Origin: Myotis daubentonii | Taxonomy: Eukaryota > Chordata > Mammalia > Chiroptera > Vespertilionidae | Assembly: GCF_963259705.1 (NCBI RefSeq) | Contig: NC_081861.1 | Coordinates: forward strand, 109,150,102 to 109,214,101 | Direction of reading: 5' to 3' | Length of the DNA stretch: 64,000 nt | Shown: piece after piece, positions 54,838-64,000 of the stretch | Numbering within the stretch: the stretch's first letter is position 1 | Layout: each line of letters begins with the position of its first letter | Notes under the pieces: model-generated | The model's input: the letters and a program-made list of their open reading frames with translations, nothing else | What the model was told of the DNA's origin: nothing | Databases searched by the model: none | Made by a program: the position numbers and the translations under genes

Positions 54838-55345
54838 CTCTAGGTGATATCTGACCATTCAGTCCATGGATTGCTTCACCAGCTGTGTTTAATTTGCCAG
54901 TTCCTGGTGGATGTTATTCAACTCAGCTGTACCTTCTATCTGTTCTGTGAGAAAGTGCAGGGTCCATTGGCATATTGGGCGCTGCTTTGTCTCCCCCTGG
55001 ACAAATTTTCTAGGTGACTGTGGATGGGGAGGCTGGAATCTCAGTGTTCATGTTTTCACAGCTGAGGCAGCTGGTCCATGGGCATTGTGGTTGTAGGGTC
55101 CCAGGAGGTATCTGAGCTCTCCCTGGTTGAAGGTAAGGCTGGGCTTCCAATCACAGCTGCTCTCCCCTTCAAAATGGTGCAGTCTCTGCGGCAGACCCAG
55201 CCGCTCTAGGAGAGATTTCAGCAATAGTAGAGGCTGCCCAGCCAGGGAGCCAGGTCTGCTAGTCCCCAACAGTCCTGTGGGATATAGCTGTTCCTCACTC
55301 ACAAATACATGCACTCCCTGCACATCCACACACTCTCCTTTTGCT

Positions 55346-56100
55346 TGGGGTAGTCTTTTATTGTAATAGTGTTGACAAAATTGGACAGATACATGCAAAA
55401 AATAAAACAGGACCACTTTCTTTTATCATATACAAAAATAAACTCAAAATAGATTAAAGACTTAAATGTTAGAACTAAAACCAGAAAACTTCTAGAAAAA
55501 AAACGTAAGTGGTAAACTCTGACATTGCTCTTAACAGTATCTTTTTAAAAAGATATTGCTCAAGCAAGGGAATCAAAAGGAAATAAATACATGGGACTAC
55601 ATCAAACTAAAAACTTTTGCACAGCAAAGGAAACCATCAACAAAATAAAAAGACAACCAACCTACTGAATGATGGAAGATATTCACAAATGATGCCTCTG
55701 GATAAAGAAGATGTGGTACATATACACAATGGAATACTACTTGGCCATAAGAAAGGATGAAATAGCACCATTTGCAACAAAATGAATAGACCTTGAGAAC
55801 ATTATGTTAAGTGAAATAAGCCAGTTAGAAAAAGCTAAGAACCACATGATTTCACTCATATGTGGGATATAAAACTGAAACTTATTGACACAAACAGCAG
55901 AGTGGTGGTTGCCAGAAGGAAGGTGGTTTGGGGAGAAGGGGGTCCTAATTGAAGATTACAGGAGAAGATTTGACTTTGGGTGGCTGACACATGATACAAT
56001 ATACATATCTGGTAACACAAATCCACATGTGAAACCTATATGTTCATGTTGACCAGTGTCACCCCAATCAATTTAATAAATAAAAAATTATGCATCTGAT
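55346..56100 (+). mobile_element. Old L1 3' end, sense
   Basis: ORF2 C-terminal region (tggtacatatacacaatgga, gaatactacttggccataag) and 3'UTR (ggtggttgccagaagg, caatttaataaataaaaa). Colinear up to about 56090, where another L1 piece (catctgataaaaggttagta) begins. Confidence 0.8.
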
Positions 56101-56119
56101 AAAAGGTTAGTATCCAAAT

Positions 56120-57067
56120 AGTAATAGTTATTTCTTTTTACAGCTGCATAGTATTCCATTGTGTATGTGTACCACCATTTTTTAATCCACTCATGTGCTG
56201 ATGGGCACTTAGGCTGTTTCTAAATCTTAGCTATTGTCAATTGTGCTGCTATGAACATAGGACTGCATATATTATTTCTGTTTGCTGTTTCTGATTTCTT
56301 AGAATATATTCCTAGGAGTGGAATCATTGGGTCAAATGAGAGTTCCATTTTTAATTTTTTGAGGAAACTATACTGTTTTCAACAGAGGCTGCACCAGTCT
56401 GCATTCCCACCAGCAGTGCACAAGGGTTCCCTTTTCTCCACATCCTCGCCAACACTTGTCATTTGTTGATTTGTTGATGATAACTCTTACCATTTGCAAC
56501 AGCATGGATGGACTTGGAGAGCATTATGCTAAGTCCGCAGTTCTCAACCTTCTGGCCCTTTAAATACAGTTCCTCATGTTGTGACCCAACCATAACATTA
56601 TTTTCGTTGCTACTTCATAACTGTAATGTTGCTACTGTTATGAATCATAATGTAAATATCTGATATGCAGGATGGTCTTAGGCGACCCCTGTGAAAGGGT
56701 CGTTCAACCGCCAAGGGGTCATGACCCACAGGTTGAGAAACGCTGTGCTAAGTGAAATAAGCCAGTCGAGGGAAAGTAAGTATCACATGATCTCACACGT
56801 GTAATCTAATAAACAGCATAAACTGATAAACAAAAATAGACCCCAAAACACAGAAGCACCAAACAGACTGTCAAATCTCAGAGGTAAGGCACGGGATGGT
56901 GGGTGGGTGGGAATTGATCAATGAATGAACTTGTATGCATATATGCATAATCCAGGAACACAGATAACAGGGTGGTGAGGCCTGGGGTGTGGGGCAGGAG
57001 CAGGCTGGGGGAGGTCAATGTGGGGAAAATGGGTCATATGTAATACTTTCAATGATAAAGATTTTTT
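56120..57067 (+). mobile_element. L1 insertion with 5' inversion (twin priming)
   Basis: The left part (56120-56485) is antisense and the right part (56486-57067) sense. Their L1 coordinates meet at the same point (gcagctgtaaaaagaa / taccatttgcaacagcatgg). A-rich end at 57061-57070. The target duplication aaagg-ttagtatccaaa / aaagt-ttagtatccaaa lies at 56102-56118 and 57070-57086. It carries a SPIN element. Confidence 0.88.
56535..56745. mobile_element. SPIN-type hAT MITE, 211 bp
   Basis: The right end in reverse complement reads CAGCGTTTCTCAACCTGTGG, followed by gtcatgaccccttggcggtt and acgaccctttcacaggggtc. The left end has gcagttctcaacc and tacagttcctcatgttgtga. This is the layout I know for SPIN ('space invader') elements. 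The perfect 8-bp duplication TGCTAAGT lies at 56527-56534 and 56746-56753, in L1 3' sequence. Confidence 0.9.
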
Positions 57068-57086
57068 AAAAAGTTTAGTATCCAAA

Positions 57087-57710
57087 ATATATAAAGAATT
57101 CATACAACTTAACACCACCACCCCCAAATCAAATTAAAAGTGGGCAGAGCATATGGATAGACATTTCTCTTATAAGGGCATATAGTTGCAAAGATATATA
57201 TGAAAAGATGTTCAACATTACTAACCACTAGGGAAATGCAAATGAAATCCACAATTATATATCACCTCACACCTGTTAGCATGTCCATCTATAATAATAA
57301 AAACATATTATGCTAATTAGACTGGACAGCTGAAAGACCTTCCAGGTGTCCTTCTGTATGACTTTCCAGAGAAATCTGGGGCTGCAAGGGTTGAGGAAAG
57401 TCACCGCAGCTTCAAAGGCCAAGGTAGCCGCCATGGCTGCATGAGCCCCTTGCATGAATTTAATGCATCTGTCCTCAAGTTATAAATAAATCAACAAATA
57501 ACCCATGCTGGCAAGGATGTAGAGAAAAGGGAACCTTTATACACCATTGACAAAAAAGTGATATATATATACACTGGGATATTACTTAGCAATAAAAATG
57601 AATGAAATCTTGCCATTTGTGACATGGATGGATCTTGAGAATATTAAGCTAAGTGAAATAAGTCAGATAGGGAAAGAAATAACATATTATCTCACTTATA
57701 TGTGAATGAT
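57087..57710 (+). mobile_element. Old L1 ORF2/3' part, sense, split by a Helitron
   Basis: The left piece (aaagaattcatacaacttaa, ggaaatgcaaatgaaatcc) and the right piece (tggcaaggatgtagagaaaa, gacatggatggatcttgaga) join across the Helitron at 57288-57479. It is the host into which the twin-primed L1 inserted. Confidence 0.8.
57288..57479 (+). mobile_element. Short Helitron, 192 bp
   Basis: 5' TCTATAATAATAAAAAC after A (57287); 3' palindrome tgcatgaatttaatgca; the end reads CAAG instead of CTAG before T (57480). It is the subfamily of the remnant at 20994. Confidence 0.88.
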
Positions 57711-57714
57711 GGAT

Positions 57715-57850
57715 ATTGTTGCCCCTATTTACCTCTGAGGAAACTGGAGTTCTGACAGGTAAAGTGAATTGGCCAAAATAAAGTGTTAGAGCTGAAATTT
57801 GAAGCCAGATTTATATGTCTCCAGATCACTATGGTGTGGTGGTAGAAACC
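57715..57850 (-). mobile_element. MIR SINE fossil
   Basis: gttgcccctatttacctctgaggaaactgg (split here as outline), then gtgaattggccaaa, gagctgaaatttgaagcca and ccagatcactatggtgt match the reverse MIR core and flanks. Confidence 0.7.
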
Positions 57851-57873
57851 GGACTTCATATTTTATAGACTAA

Positions 57874-58115
57874 CTAGAAATCCAGCATGTGAAATCATGC
57901 AGCCCTGCCCACCCATGAGCGCCCCACCATACTTGCAGCCCCACCCACCTGCGTGCACCCTGCCCATCTGCCCACCTTAGCTCCACTCACAGCCCCGCCC
58001 AACCACACTCGCAGCCCTACCCACCCACCCACCCACCCACCCACGCCTCCTTGTGAGTCCAGCCTTGGTCGTTCAGTGTTATGGCGTGACAACCACAGGC
58101 CTTTTATGATATAGA
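57874..58115 (-). mobile_element. Helitron, C-rich interior
   Basis: Minus-strand 5' TCTATATCATAAAAGG, 3' near gcatgtgaaatcatgc and CTAG; flanks A (57873) and T (58116). The interior holds ACCC tandem units (about 58019-58043) and repeated cagcccc-gcccacc phrases. Confidence 0.9.
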
Positions 58116-58127
58116 TAATAATTGTAA

Positions 58128-58131
<4 letters not shown>

Positions 58132-58179
<48 letters not shown>
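58132..58179. repeat. (TA)n microsatellite
   Basis: About 24 TA units in an uninterrupted run, a few bases downstream of the Helitron 5' end. Confidence 0.97.
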
Positions 58180-58181
<2 letters not shown>

Positions 58182-58194
58182 CTTCCCACTGTAT

Positions 58195-58400
58195 ACAGAT
58201 GTTTTATTTTCATAATGGATCTTAAGCCTCACAGCAAATTCACAAGTTGTAAAGAAAGTTTTATTTTCTTTATATTATAAGAATACTGAGAATGTCTACA
58301 AGGTCATATATCCAGGAAGTAACTAAAACAGTATTTGAATGCAAATTTTTCTTTGGTCAGAGCATATAATTTTCCTCTGTAGCATATTGACTTTAAGGAC
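58195..58400 (-). mobile_element. Probable MIR fossil
   Basis: The order ttattttcataatggatctt, cctcacagcaaattcaca, aaggtcatatatccaggaag and tggtcagagcatataa outlines a reversed MIR. Weak. Confidence 0.4.
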
Positions 58401-58714
58401 AGCTGCCATTTAACTGCCTAAAGTTTTATCATAGTAAGTTTGTTTTCTACAAACATTGATAATAGCTTACTTTCTACAAATACTAGTAAACATTTATATA
58501 AACCTCATATGGTACATGTTAAGCACACATAAAGTAGTGAAATATGATTAGAAGTATTTTTCTAACATCAAAAGTATCTCAAATAAAAAAAATAAAATCA
58601 TGATTTCTCAACAGAATATTTTTTAGATTAAAAAATTCAGTATTTAAACAGTGCATCCTAGAGTAGACTGTTGTATTAAAATATTAGCTTATAATAAAAA
58701 CCATGTATTGAATT

Positions 58715-58805
58715 TGGGTTCCACAATCATTTAGCTATGTGAATGGGCCAAGATTTTAACTTCCCTTTGTTTCACTTTTCTTACCTTTAAAATGGGATAA
58801 CCATT
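58715..58805 (+). mobile_element. MIR SINE fossil, sense
   Basis: ttagctatgtgaatgggcca, cccttgtttcac-like and ttacctttaaaatgggataa match the MIR core in forward direction. Confidence 0.6.
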
Positions 58806-59141
58806 TTCAATTTCTTGTTTTAATTAAAACATTAATTATAGTTGACATTCAATATATTAGTTTCAGGTGTACAACATAGTGATTAGATATTTATATAACT
58901 TATGAAGTGATCCCCCGATAAGTATAGTACTCCCCTGACACCATACATAGTTAATACAGTATTATTGACTATATTTCCTGTGCTGTACTTTAAATCCCTG
59001 TGACTATTTTGTAACTAAAAATTTGTACTTTTTAATCCCTTTAGTTTTTCAGCCAACCTCCAAACCCCTTTGTATCTGGAAATCCACCAGTTTGTTCTTT
59101 GTATCAATGAGTTTGTTTCTGTTTGGTTGGTGTTTGCTTGT

Positions 59142-59361
59142 TTATTTATTTTAAATATGCTTTTATTGGTTTTTAGATAGAAAAGAAGGGAGGGGGAGAG
59201 ATAAAAACATTCATGAGAGAGAAAAATCAACCAGCTGTGTCCTGAATGCCCCCCCAGTGGGGATCGAGCCTGCAACCTGGGCATGTGCCCTGACCAGAAA
59301 TTGAACCTGGGATCTCTTGATCCATGGATGACACTCAATCCATGTGCCACACCAGCCAGAC
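59142..59361 (-). mobile_element. Diverged VES-type SINE
   Basis: Minus strand: head gtctggctggtgtggcacat, B-box-like ggttcaatttc, body and A-rich tail with accaataaaagcatattt. More diverged than the VES copy at 60069. Confidence 0.88.
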
Positions 59362-60068
59362 TATTTTTTTTTTTTTTAGATTCCACATACAAATGAAACC
59401 ATATGGTATTTGTCTTTCTCTGCCTGACTTATTTTACTTAGCCTAATACCCTCTCCATCTGGCTGGGCAAGATTTTGTTTTCTTTCTATGACTAAGTAAT
59501 ATCTCAGTAATATGTGTCACTTCTTCTTTATCCACTTATCTTTTGAGTAGATCATTTAATCCATTTACATTTAAGATAGTTATTGATGAGTATGCAGATA
59601 TTGCCATTTTATTATTTTTGTATTTTTTTCTGTTCCTTTTTTATTCTTTTGCTTTCTACTATTGTATATTGGTGACTTTCTGTAGTGTTGTGTTTGGATT
59701 CCTTTTTCTTTATTTCTTGTGTATATTTTGTACATTTTTTGTTTTGGTGACGAGGTATTTCATATACATCAACCTATGTTAATAGCAGGCTATTTAAGTT
59801 GATGGTCCCTTAAGTCTGAACACATTCTAAAATCACTACTATATTTATTCATCCCCTCCACATTTATGATGTTGTCATTATTTTTTCCTCCTTTTGCCTG
59901 TGTGTGCTTGTGTGTATCCCTTTGTTTACTGTTATAATTACAACTGACTTTCCTTTTTTGTCTTTTAAGCTGTATACTAGCTTTAGCCTTGGTAGACCTA
60001 CTGCCTTTATTATGTGTTTGCCTTTTTCAGTGAGAATTTTTTTTCTCCGTGATATTTTCTTATTCTTT

Positions 60069-60302
60069 TTTTTTAAGTTTCTTTTTTTTCAATATATTTT
60101 ATTGATTTTTTACAGAGAGGAAGGGAGAGAGATAGAGAGTTAGAAACATCGATGAGAGAGAAACATCAATTAGCTGCCTCCTGCACATCTCCTACTGGGG
60201 ATGTGCCCGCAACCCAGGTACATGCCCTGGACCGGAATCGAACCTGGGACCTTTCAGTCCGCAGGCTGACGCTCTATCCACTGAGCCAAACCGGTTTCAG
60301 CA
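60069..60302 (-). mobile_element. VES SINE
   Basis: Minus strand: aaccggtttggctcagtgga, B box ggttcgattcc, tail aaatcaataaaatatattg. Perfect duplication tcttattctt (60059-60068, 60303-60312). Confidence 0.96.
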
Positions 60303-60411
60303 TCTTATTCTTGTTTTTGATATTTTGTCCTTCTTTTGCTTACAGAAGTCCTTTTACTATTTCTTGTAATACCCATTTGGTGGGGATGAACTACTTTTGC
60401 TTTTTCTTGTC

Positions 60412-60991
60412 TCAGAAGGTCTTTATTTGCCCTTTGATTCTAAATGATAGCTTCGCTGGGTAGAATAATCTTGGTTGTAGGTCTTTGCTTTTCATCAAAT
60501 TGAATATTTCATGCCAATTCCTTCCGGCCTGCAAAGTTTCTGTTGACAGTTTAATCAAAGGTCCCTTGTAGGTAACTAACTGCTTTTCTCTTGCTACTTT
60601 TATGATTCTCTCTTTGTCTTTAACCTTTGGCATTTTAATTATGATGTGTCTTGGTGTGGGCCTCTTTGAGGTCATCTTGTTTGGGACTCTACACTTCCTG
60701 GATTTGCATATCTATTTCTTTCAACAGGTTAGGGAAGTTTTCGGTCATTATTTCTTCAAATAAGTTTTTAATCCCTTGCTCTCTCTCTTCTCCTTTTGGT
60801 ACCCCTATCATGCAAATGTTCATGTGTTTGATGTTGTAACAGAGGTCCCTTAAACTATCTTTGTTTTTTTCTTTTTGCTGTTCTGTTGAGTGTTTTCCAC
60901 TACCTTGTCTTACAAATTGATCCTCTCCTTTACCTAATCTGCTGTTGCTTCCATCTAATGTTTTCTTCATTTCAGTTATTGTAGTCCTCAT
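60412..60991 (-). pseudogene. L1/HAL1 ORF1 remnant
   Basis: Two frames cover most of ORF1: 60689-60991 (coiled-coil end and RRM start: NICMIGVPKGEEREQGIKNL, FEEIMTENFPNL) and 60412-60675 (RPTPRHIIIKMPKVKDKERI, VTYKGPLIKLSTET). A frameshift separates them and residues such as DIQIQEV are altered. Nucleic-acid-binding trimer of the L1 particle in intact relatives; not functional here. Confidence 0.88.
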
Positions 60992-62165
60992 TTTTGACTA
61001 GTTCTTTTTATGTTTTCTAGCTCCTTTTCATATTTGCTATCTCTGCTGAAATTCTCAGTTATTCTTCTCCTAAGTTTATTGAGCATTCTTATAACCTATA
61101 TTTTTAACTCTGTCTCTTTTTTGTTTAGTTTTTTTTTTCTGGATTTTTCTTCTATTCTTTTATTTGTGACATGTCTCTCTGTCTTCCCATTTTGGCTGCC
61201 TCCCTGTATTTTTTTATTGCAAATCTTCAATGTCTTATATTCTTGGCAAAGTGGCCTTATGTAGGTTTTTTGTTGAGCCTAGTGGCACAGTCCCCTGTTC
61301 ACCTGAGTTGTGTGCTTTATAGGTGTCCCTTATGTGAGTTATATGTGCTCACCTGTTATAGTTGATCCTTGACTGCTGTTGACATGTCACTGGGTGGAAC
61401 TGATCCACAGGCTGATGGCTATGAGGAATGGCTGTGACAAAGCTGTTATGGAGGGGCTGAACCCATGGAGTACAATCACTTTAATGGGGCTCTGATGCCT
61501 TCTATGTCCACTCTTTGTGTCTGGCAGTAAGTGGATGGTGCTCTGGTGCAGTCTGAAGCAGGTTCTATATATGTTGGTTCGGGGTCTCTTTGGAGGTACT
61601 CCAGTGCAGGCCTAATTCAGCAGCTTCCTGTGCCTGGTGCAGAGCCATCTGGTAGAAGCTACAAAGTGATCTAGCTGCCGGTACTGGACTTGGAGGTTGA
61701 TAGCTGCCTGTAGTGGACTTGGAGGTGCCTGGACATTGTTATGCTGTGAACTCAGGCCAGCTGTCACTATTACCAGGATTTGGGTCATTTGCAAGAGGTA
61801 CAGGACTCACTGAGACCAGCTGGGTTTGTTTACGGTTTGTAGACTCTCAAGAGATTTTAGGAAAGTATGCAGTTCAGGCCCAGGCAAGCAGCTTCTGTGG
61901 TTAGCCTTCTTAAAGAAGTTCACACTCAATGTGAACTGGGTGGATCTGGGTCTCAGAGAATCACCAGGGTGAGGTGAGAGAAGTGTTAGCCAGGTTAATG
62001 GGAATACAGATTTGGGGCCCACCTGTGCTTGCAGGCTTGGTGTGGGGAAGGCTCAGCAAAGGAACTCTAGTGCCTGTCAGGAATTTAGGTAGGGAGAGCT
62101 GCTCCTCCAACCTTCTATCTGAAGCCAGACAATTCAATTGTTCTTGGAGTATCAAGATGAAGCTC

Positions 62166-63512
62166 TAACCAATTGAACTACCCATTCAAAACCAATATTT
62201 ACCTTTTATATAACTAAATAGATATTACATGTTAGTATGAGAAGTTATATAGCAATGTTTTGAATTTCAGATTTTATATAAGTAGTCTTATCTTTTTGTA
62301 CTTTACATTAGATTTCTTATAACTAACTGGTTAATGTTTCATCTAAATCTCAGTTGTACTTCAGTTACTTGGAAATATATGTTATAAATCCAAAGTTTTG
62401 GCTATTTGGAAAAGAAGAAGAATTTATACTTACTCATTTATATATTTCTATAAACTACATGGAATTTCACTGTAGATTTGGCTTACCTGCCATGTTTTTT
62501 AGTTGACTTACATCTATTTGCTCAATTTTTACTGTATACACTATTGTCTCTCATGATGACTTAGGTTCAATTCTCGCTTTTAAAATATCATCCTTTGTCA
62601 TATATTTTCTCCCATATTCTCCAGCTATTCATATCATTTGCAATTTTTATGAAAATATACTTGATAGTTTAAAATTAATTTGAACTGGAAATGTTTTTGT
62701 CAATACTGGGAAAGAAACTTGATAATCAGATATAACTGAGACCTTTAAAAATATTTCTGTAAAAGAAGAAAAGATGAAATATTAAAATACTTGTTTGAAT
62801 AAGTCTTTTAGGAACCCTACCACATAAAGACGCATAATAATCCTATGTGGAAATTTCCTTCATATAGCCCACGCATTTTTAGTTGAATATCTATGATTTA
62901 GACTTGAGTAATTGACCTGTGTAATATTTTGTCTTCTCTACATTTAACCAAATGTTCCTGAAAACCAGAAGAGCATCCCCAGGGAAATATTATTCTGTGT
63001 AAGTTTGTGTTTCTTTTTAACAAAAGTCAGCAAGAATAAGGCAAAATGGGGAGAAATGCTTTTAACATAGTGCCCTAAATACCTGTAAAATACGTAATCC
63101 TATTTATCTCAAGATTATCTATAAGAAATAAACTATTTTGAAAATCATCCTATGCTTTCTGTGGCATTAACCATAAATTCTTGAGATTTATTCAAGCCAT
63201 AATTCCTGGCTGACATTGTTATTAAATAAACTGTGCTCCTTAGGATTTGAGATTCTTCATAATACCCACCTATCATCTTTTCTCTAAAAAAGCTGTGTAA
63301 GCCAATTGCTTAATGAACAGGAAGATACAGTATCAATTGTACCTGGGCTGATTATATAATATGTTGCCTTAGTAATTCTACCACTAATTGTTGCATTATA
63401 ATCATTTTGATAGTTCAATAACTTTTAAAAAATGAAAATATTTAGAGTATGCTAATGTAGGCATGCATTAAGTACTTACAATACCAACTCATTATAAATA
63501 AAGAAATTACAG
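62166..63512. other. Unassigned non-coding stretch
   Basis: AT-rich DNA of 1.3 kb without transposon ends, coding signal or nameable repeat. Confidence 0.5.
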
Positions 63513-63718
63513 TCCTAGCTGGTTTGGCTTAGTGCATAGAGCGTCAGCCTGTGGACTGAAGGGTCTCAGGTTCTATTCTGGCCAAGGGCACATGCCCGGG
63601 TTACAGGCTTGATCCCCAGTAGGGGGCGTGCAAGAGGCAGCCAATCAATGATTCTCATTATTGATGTTTCTCTCTCTCCCGCCCCCTTCCTCTCTGAAAC
63701 CAATAAAGAAATATATTT
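63513..63718 (+). mobile_element. VES-type SINE (older of a nested pair)
   Basis: Head tcctagctggtttggcttag, B-box-like ggttctattct, tail aaaccaataaagaaatat. Its tail is the target of the next SINE. Confidence 0.93.
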
Positions 63719-63930
63719 GCCCTAACTGGTTTGTCTCAGTGGATAGAGCGTCGGTCTGCGGACTGAAGGGTCCCAGGTTCGATTCTGGTCAAGGGCATGT
63801 ACCTTGGTTGCGGGCACATCCCCAGTGGGAGGTGTGCAGGAGGCAGCTGATCGATGTTTCTGTCTCATTGATGTTTCTAACTCTCTATCCCTCTCCCTGT
63901 AAAAAATCAATAAAATACATTTAAAAAAAT
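63719..63930 (+). mobile_element. VES SINE inserted in a SINE tail
   Basis: Head gccctaactggtttgtctca, B box ggttcgattct, tail aaaatcaataaaatac. The 17-bp duplication aataaag-a/g-atatattt (63702-63718, 63931-63947) copies the tail of the older SINE. Confidence 0.96.
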
Positions 63931-64000
63931 AATAAAGAGATATATTTAAAAAATAAATAAATGACAATGCAGTTGGAAGATAGATATGAGGAGAAATCTT

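Larger units (their letters stand above)
51609..55345 (-). mobile_element. L1 5' half (5'UTR, ORF1, EN, start of RT), antisense
   Basis: From the right: 5'UTR (55345-54210, with a hAT MITE), ORF1 (about 54203-53371), a short spacer, and ORF2 from its start at 53267 to early RT at about 51620. The 3' half is absent, the reverse of normal 5' truncation. It is the best preserved L1 coding region in the window. Confidence 0.88.
58820..62165 (-). mobile_element. HAL1-like L1 lacking ORF2, antisense
   Basis: From the right: 5'UTR (62165-61180), ORF1 (about 61000-60340), a long ORF1-ORF2 spacer with the ORF2 start (about 60330-59555), a junction near 59545 (cttatcttttgagtagatc), then the L1 3' region (59545-58820). 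The core of ORF2 is gone. Two SINEs are inserted (59142, 60069). It belongs to an older L1M-like lineage than the copies at 33 and 52 kb. Confidence 0.75.

Overview
The window is mammalian nuclear DNA from a vespertilionid (evening) bat. Two repeat types point to that family: tRNA-derived VES-type SINEs, some with near-intact A and B boxes, and short HeliBat-type Helitrons with 5' TC, 3' CTAG and A|T insertion sites. L2, MIR, MaLR and L1M fossils give the general mammalian background. The genus cannot be read from these data. I find no intact protein-coding gene, no tRNA or rRNA gene, no CpG-island promoter and no CRISPR. The only recognisable host-gene sequence is a processed RPL39 pseudogene near 10.5 kb.

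Layout. 0-5.3 kb: antisense L1 5'UTR split by a 620-bp hAT element, then an antisense L1 that lacks almost all of ORF2. 5.3-13.8 kb: a mariner-type MITE split by a Helitron, another Helitron, a SINE carrying a very large composite microsatellite, L2/MIR/L1 fossils, the RPL39 pseudogene and a short hAT MITE. 13.8-16.4 kb: a sense-strand half-L1 (HAL1-like: 5'UTR, ORF1, 3'UTR). 16.8-23.6 kb: two Helitrons, a SINE and antisense L1 5'UTR pieces. 23.6-30.5 kb: an ancient antisense L1M interrupted by four Helitrons. 30.5-39.3 kb: two younger antisense L1s; the second has matching flanks at both ends, an internal deletion and two Helitrons in its 5'UTR. 39.3-41.1 kb: MaLR LTR and internal remnants with a mariner-type MITE inside. 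41.1-44.1 kb: largely unassigned. 44.1-57.7 kb: overlapping L1 pieces on both strands with seven SINEs, three hAT elements (one a SPIN element) and two Helitrons. 57.9-62.2 kb: a Helitron and a second HAL1-like element. 62.2-64 kb: unassigned DNA and a nested SINE pair.

Because many insertions keep target-site duplications, the order of events can be read locally: L1M, then younger L1s, then hAT, Helitron and SINE insertions. Three to four element types lack their own enzymes (SINEs, HAL1-like elements, Helitron and hAT/mariner derivatives) and must have been mobilised in trans. I see no new gene system. The most informative observations are the Helitron density and internal hairpins, the SPIN insertion dated by its host L1, the repeated loss of ORF2 from L1 copies, and the layered insertions.
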